Source of the DNA: Nitrospirota bacterium
GTDB taxonomy: Bacteria; Nitrospirota; UBA9217
Reading direction: 5' to 3'
Assembly (NCBI GenBank): GCA_013334545.1
Contig: JAAXXJ010000147.1
Coordinates: forward strand, 1-7,096
DNA: 7,096 nt
Under the pieces are notes generated by a model. It worked only from the letters and a program-made list of their open reading frames with translations, ran no database searches and was not told the DNA's origin. The translations under genes and the position numbers were made by a program. Below are positions 4,787 to 7,096 of the stretch, piece by piece (position 1 is the stretch's first letter; each line of letters opens with the position of its first letter).

Positions 4787-5360
4787 TCAGTTCCTTTCCC
4801 TAAGGGCGGCCCTGCTGAGCCGGACGGCCGGAGCGCCGCTATACCGGAACCCGGCGTCGCATGCCGCCTGCACGATCTCGTGGAACCTTCGGAGGCCCGC
4901 ATGCACTTTCGGCTCGGCAATGAGCATTGTTCCCTTCTCCTTCAGGATCGAGAAGACCGGGTTGAAGAACCGCCGGGTGTCCTCGGTCTCATGCCCATCC
5001 AGAACGCCAGGACGAAATCCACAGGATCGCTGAATCCGAGGTCGTCGTGCGCCGCGAGCACGGGTCTGATGCACCGGGCCACGCCGGCCTTCTCCGCCCG
5101 TTTCCGTGTTCTGTCGAGCATCTCCTGCTGGACGTCGACAGCGATGACCGTTCCGGCATCGCCCACGAGGGCGGCCAGCGCGATCGAAAAATATCCCATG
5201 CCGCAACCGAGGTCCGCCACGATCATCCCTTCGCGGACATGGGGGAAAGCAATGTCGCGGGATCTTGCAGGAATCGGCGCAGGGGATTGTCAAAGGTGTA
5301 AGCAAACCACCACGGGCAGATGCGGTCCTCCCGGAGGAGCAGGCTTTTGAGCGATCCCAC
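4787..5360 (-). pseudogene. Class I SAM methyltransferase with two one-base frameshifts
   Basis: Three frames must be joined to read one protein of about 191 aa. Frame one gives ICPWWFAYTFDNPLRRFLQD and stops after LLSP. Frame two resumes at VREGMIVADLGCGMGYFSIA (SAM motif I) and AVDVQQEMLD (motif II), ending at LAFWM. Frame three gives HETEDTRRFFNPVF and the C-terminus to TGA 4787-4789. The first break is in a run of five C on the minus strand (5241-5245), where six would keep the frame. The second is at 4993-4997, where ATGGGCAT would read on as ATG-G-[N]-G-CAT with one base restored. Start is probably GTG 5360, five bases after GGAGGG. Either a decaying gene or an assembly error in an intact one; 574 bases plus two is divisible by three. 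Confidence 0.8.
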
Positions 5361-5430
5361 CACGGCCCTCCCTCGTGCATAGGCGGAGAATAGCATAGAA
5401 GAGGGGGAAAATAAAGAGAGATGAATTTTC

Positions 5431-5459
5431 TTCACTCCCGTGCCATTTTTTGGTATAAA
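5431..5459 (+). promoter_or_regulatory. Promoter of the first PilZ gene
   Basis: TTCACT (5431-5436, 4 of 6), a 17-base spacer and TATAAA (5454-5459, 5 of 6) preceded by TGG, an extended -10. Transcription should begin near 5466. This excludes the in-frame GTG at 5440 as start and supports the TTG at 5512. It lies in the divergent space before the leftward methyltransferase gene. Confidence 0.6.
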
Positions 5460-5511
5460 ATTGCAAAGAGATCATCATGACAATATCCGGCATGGTCAGG
5501 AGAAGGGAATA

Positions 5512-5928
5512 TTGACCGAGAAAGAAAAAAAATCCCGGGGGATCGCCCGGCACCGCAGCAGGATGCAGCGTTCCTGCTCCCTGGGCAGTGTGGCAGGCAG
5601 CAGCCATGAGAGGACCGACCACGTCGTCCGCGTCGTGGATCTCAGTGTCACCGGAGTGGGGATCGAGTCGTCCGAGCGGATCGAGCCCGGATTCGTCTGG
5701 TTCAAGGAGCGCGTGGGAGGCCACAAGTACGGCGTCCTCACGTGGAGCAGAAAAAGCGGCGACCATTACCGGGCAGGAATAACATTCGTAACGCTGTCCC
5801 GCACCGATGAACTGTATGTACAGGACCAGGCAAGACATTCACCGCCGCTTGAACCGTTCCGGGACCCTCTGCAGGTCATCGAAACCATTATCGCGTCCGT
5901 CAGGAAGGATTCCGGAAGCAACAACTGA
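5512..5928 (+). CDS. PilZ-domain protein 1 (putative c-di-GMP receptor)
   Basis: A 138-aa single-domain protein from TTG 5512. AGGAG (5498-5502) and AAGGG (5503-5507) precede the start, and the promoter at 5431-5459 rules out the longer GTG-start form. PilZ signatures: R9-x3-R13 near the N-terminus, and D43-L-S45-x2-G48 in VVDLSVTGVGIES. These two motifs clamp intercalated c-di-GMP in the family. It then runs FVWFKERVGGHKYGVLTWS and YRAGITFV as beta strands, and ends in a helix DPLQVIETIIASV. It is clearly paralogous to the genes at 6182 and 6850. With no output domain, it probably acts by binding a partner in motility, biofilm or secretion control; the partner is unknown. Confidence 0.85.
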   Translation: MTEKEKKSRGIARHRSRMQRSCSLGSVAGSSHERTDHVVRVVDLSVTGVGIESSERIEPGFVWFKERVGGHKYGVLTWSRKSGDHYRAGITFVTLSRTDELYVQDQARHSPPLEPFRDPLQVIETIIASVRKDSGSNN

Positions 5929-5973
5929 AACACCGGCAGCCGGTCTCCCAGGATTGCAAAGATGCTTGCAATA

Positions 5974-6087
5974 CTATTGAAGCTCCCTGCGGCAAGCTGC
6001 AGGGAATCTTCGATCCTTAGGGAAGTATCGCTATTCTCATCGCTCGCGAACCCGGCGGCAAGCGGGGAATGAGCTTGCTCCTGGATT
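5974..6087 (+). repeat. REP-like composite repeat, right copy
   Basis: The first unit has CCCTGCGG (5985-5992), loop CAAG, CTGCAGGG (5997-6004). The second unit lies near 6048-6068 with short CCCG/CGGG arms. The element is the reverse complement of 3141-3258, with most mismatches and gaps in the spacer between units. It fills most of the space between PilZ genes 1 and 2. Just before it, a small ACCGG-CAG-CCGGT hairpin (5932-5944) follows the first PilZ stop, without a T-run. Confidence 0.75.
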
Positions 6088-6181
6088 CATGAACGGACCC
6101 GCGCCAGTGGGTCGAATTATTGTGTCCTGAAGTATTCTTGGTTGATGATAGTTCCTCTTTCCTCAGTCGGGCAGGTGAGCC

Positions 6182-6616
6182 ATGAGGACCAGCGACAAGA
6201 CTACTGGCATCGATAATCGGAACGAACAGCGTCAGGCAGACAGGCATCCGCTGGCCGTACAGCGGGACTGTGCCATGTGCATCATCACCTTCAAGGACCT
6301 TGCGTGGAAGGACCACGTCGCCTTCCTGAAGGACGTCAGCATGAACGGCGTCGGGGTCGAAGCGGAGAAACGGATCGACACCGGTTTCGTATGGTTCCGC
6401 GACCGCGTTGGCGGACACCGCGGCGGCGTCCTGATGTGGAGCAGGCAGGTCGGCTACAGTTACCGCGCGGGGATCCAGTTCGTCCCGCTCTCCCGGGACG
6501 CAGAGGAGTTCGTTGACAGCCAGGTAAGTCTCCTGCGCGACGACAAGCCCCTTCACGATCCCACGGCGGTCATATCGACGATCATGGGGTCCCTGGGCAG
6601 GACCCGAAAGAACTAG
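6182..6616 (+). CDS. PilZ-domain protein 2 (putative c-di-GMP receptor)
   Basis: A 144-aa protein starting at ATG 6182, with AGGT (6173-6176) five bases upstream. PilZ motifs are R17-Q-A-D-R21 and D51-V-S53-M-N-G56 in LKDVSMNGVGVEA. The block FVWFRDRVGGHRGGVLMWS and YRAGIQFVPLS aligns position by position with PilZ gene 1, and the ending DPTAVISTIMGSL matches DPLQVIETIIASV. It differs mainly in a longer N-terminus and in the loop between the two c-di-GMP motifs (CIITFKDLAWKDHV). No signal or membrane segment. No convincing promoter was seen right upstream, where the REP-like element lies, so it may be read through from gene 1 or use a weak promoter. Confidence 0.88.
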   Translation: MRTSDKTTGIDNRNEQRQADRHPLAVQRDCAMCIITFKDLAWKDHVAFLKDVSMNGVGVEAEKRIDTGFVWFRDRVGGHRGGVLMWSRQVGYSYRAGIQFVPLSRDAEEFVDSQVSLLRDDKPLHDPTAVISTIMGSLGRTRKN

Positions 6617-6739
6617 ACGCGTCCGCGGGCAGCCTCCGGCAGGGCCCGTCCAAGACATACCCGCACCTCGATCCTTCTTCTCCCCCACAGAACACCCTCG
6701 AAGACCAAAAGCCTGAAATGCCCAAGCTCTCATGCATTG

Positions 6740-6753
6740 CCGCGGCGCCGCGG
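6740..6753. repeat. GC-rich perfect palindrome
   Basis: CCGCGGCGCCGCGG is a perfect 14-bp palindrome about 30 bases upstream of the -35 of the third PilZ gene. It could be an activator site or chance in GC-rich DNA. A further weak hairpin (CGGGC/GCCCG, around 6626-6650) follows the second PilZ stop without a T-run. Confidence 0.3.
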
Positions 6754-6782
6754 TGAAAATCCAGAAATATCGGGATAAACTG

Positions 6783-6811
6783 TTTACCGGGGCCTGTTTT
6801 TATGTTATAAG
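6783..6811 (+). promoter_or_regulatory. Promoter of the third PilZ gene
   Basis: TTTACC (6783-6788, 4 of 6), a 17-base spacer, and TATAAG (6806-6811, 5 of 6) with an upstream TGT making an extended -10. Predicted start near 6818, leaving a leader of about 32 bases that contains the ribosome site at 6838-6842. Confidence 0.65.
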
Positions 6812-6849
6812 TCATCGAATGCACCATCCGTTCTCCGAGGAGCAGGACC

Positions 6850-7096
6850 ATGGATGTGATCAGGCAATCCCACCGGTACCACGTTGACAAGCGGCGTGAA
6901 TTCTCCCTCTGCATCATTCCCTTCAAGAGTCTTTTGTGCGCGGTCGCTGTCGCACATGTCGTGGACCTCAGTAGGTATGGTTTGGGAATAGAATCCGATC
7001 AGCAGCTGGAACCCGGTTTCGTCTGGTTCAAGGACCGGATCGGAGGGTTCAAGGGAGGCCTGCTCGTCTGGGCAAAGAAGGTCGGCACAAAATACC
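6850..7096 (+). CDS. PilZ-domain protein 3, N-terminal part (runs off the window)
   Basis: 82 codons are visible from ATG 6850, with AGGAG (6838-6842) seven bases upstream. R5-Q-S-H-R9 aligns with the RxxxR motif of the other two copies, and D39-L-S41-R-Y-G44 is the second c-di-GMP motif. FVWFKDRIGGFKGGLLVWAKK matches the shared core. The loop between the motifs (CIIPFKSLLCAVAVAHV) resembles copy 2 (CIITFKDL...), while VVDLS..G.GIES and EPGFVWFK resemble copy 1. The C-terminal helix is beyond the window end. It has its own promoter. Confidence 0.88.
   Translation, partial: MDVIRQSHRYHVDKRREFSLCIIPFKSLLCAVAVAHVVDLSRYGLGIESDQQLEPGFVWFKDRIGGFKGGLLVWAKKVGTKY

Noticed and set aside
5440..5511. 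Longer first PilZ protein from GTG 5440.
   Set aside because: The start would lie inside the predicted promoter (-10 at 5454-5459), the extra residues look unrelated to PilZ, and the TTG at 5512 has better ribosome sites.
6017..6733. A 238-codon minus-strand open frame.
   Set aside because: It is antisense to the second PilZ gene and the REP-like repeat, with no recognisable domain.
1..7096. CRISPR array, tRNA or rRNA genes, complete insertion sequence.
   Set aside because: No regularly spaced short repeats, no tRNA-like cloverleaf or rRNA motifs, and no transposase reading frame were found on either strand.

Overview
The window is bacterial DNA, from a GC-rich, probably Gram-negative lineage. 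Small PilZ proteins, BFD-type Fe-S and zinc-ribbon proteins, GTG/TTG starts and REP-like palindromes would fit a Desulfobacterota- or Nitrospirota-like organism. That placement is an inference; no marker gene is present. It reads as a GC-rich core interrupted from about 255 to 2570 by a more AT-rich accessory stretch.

Left edge and accessory stretch (1-2983). The window opens with the 3' end of a metallo-beta-lactamase-fold hydrolase. A vapBC-type toxin-antitoxin pair (515-1185) follows, with its own promoter and a candidate operator. Next is what looks like one integron-type gene cassette (1344-2113). It begins TTAGAC, carries a CmoA-like SAM methyltransferase, and ends in a compact 57-bp attC-like site whose first box overlaps the stop codon. 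No integrase or neighbouring attC is visible. A degenerate direct repeat of about 110 bp occurs on both sides of the cassette. Then a palindromic operator (AATACCC...GGGTATT, resembling CsoR/RcnR-family sites) overlaps a TTGACA promoter upstream of two translationally coupled small zinc-ribbon proteins (2571-2983).

Central block (3141-6087). Two copies of a composite REP-like element of about 115 bp, in opposite orientation, bracket a leftward gene cluster, and a third partial copy lies inside it. In transcription order the cluster is: a SAM methyltransferase broken by two one-base deletions, an unknown 115-aa protein two bases downstream, a MutT-like NUDIX hydrolase, an internal REP hairpin, a SEC-C zinc-motif protein and a BFD-like [2Fe-2S] protein.

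Right end (5431-7096). Three paralogous PilZ-domain genes lie in tandem on the plus strand, with good sigma70-type promoters before the first and third. The first is divergent from the leftward cluster. The third runs off the window. They suggest a local expansion of c-di-GMP receptors.

The best candidates for something notable are the solitary cassette, the operator with its zinc-ribbon operon, the inverted REP-like pair and the PilZ tandem. I see no clearly new multi-gene system.
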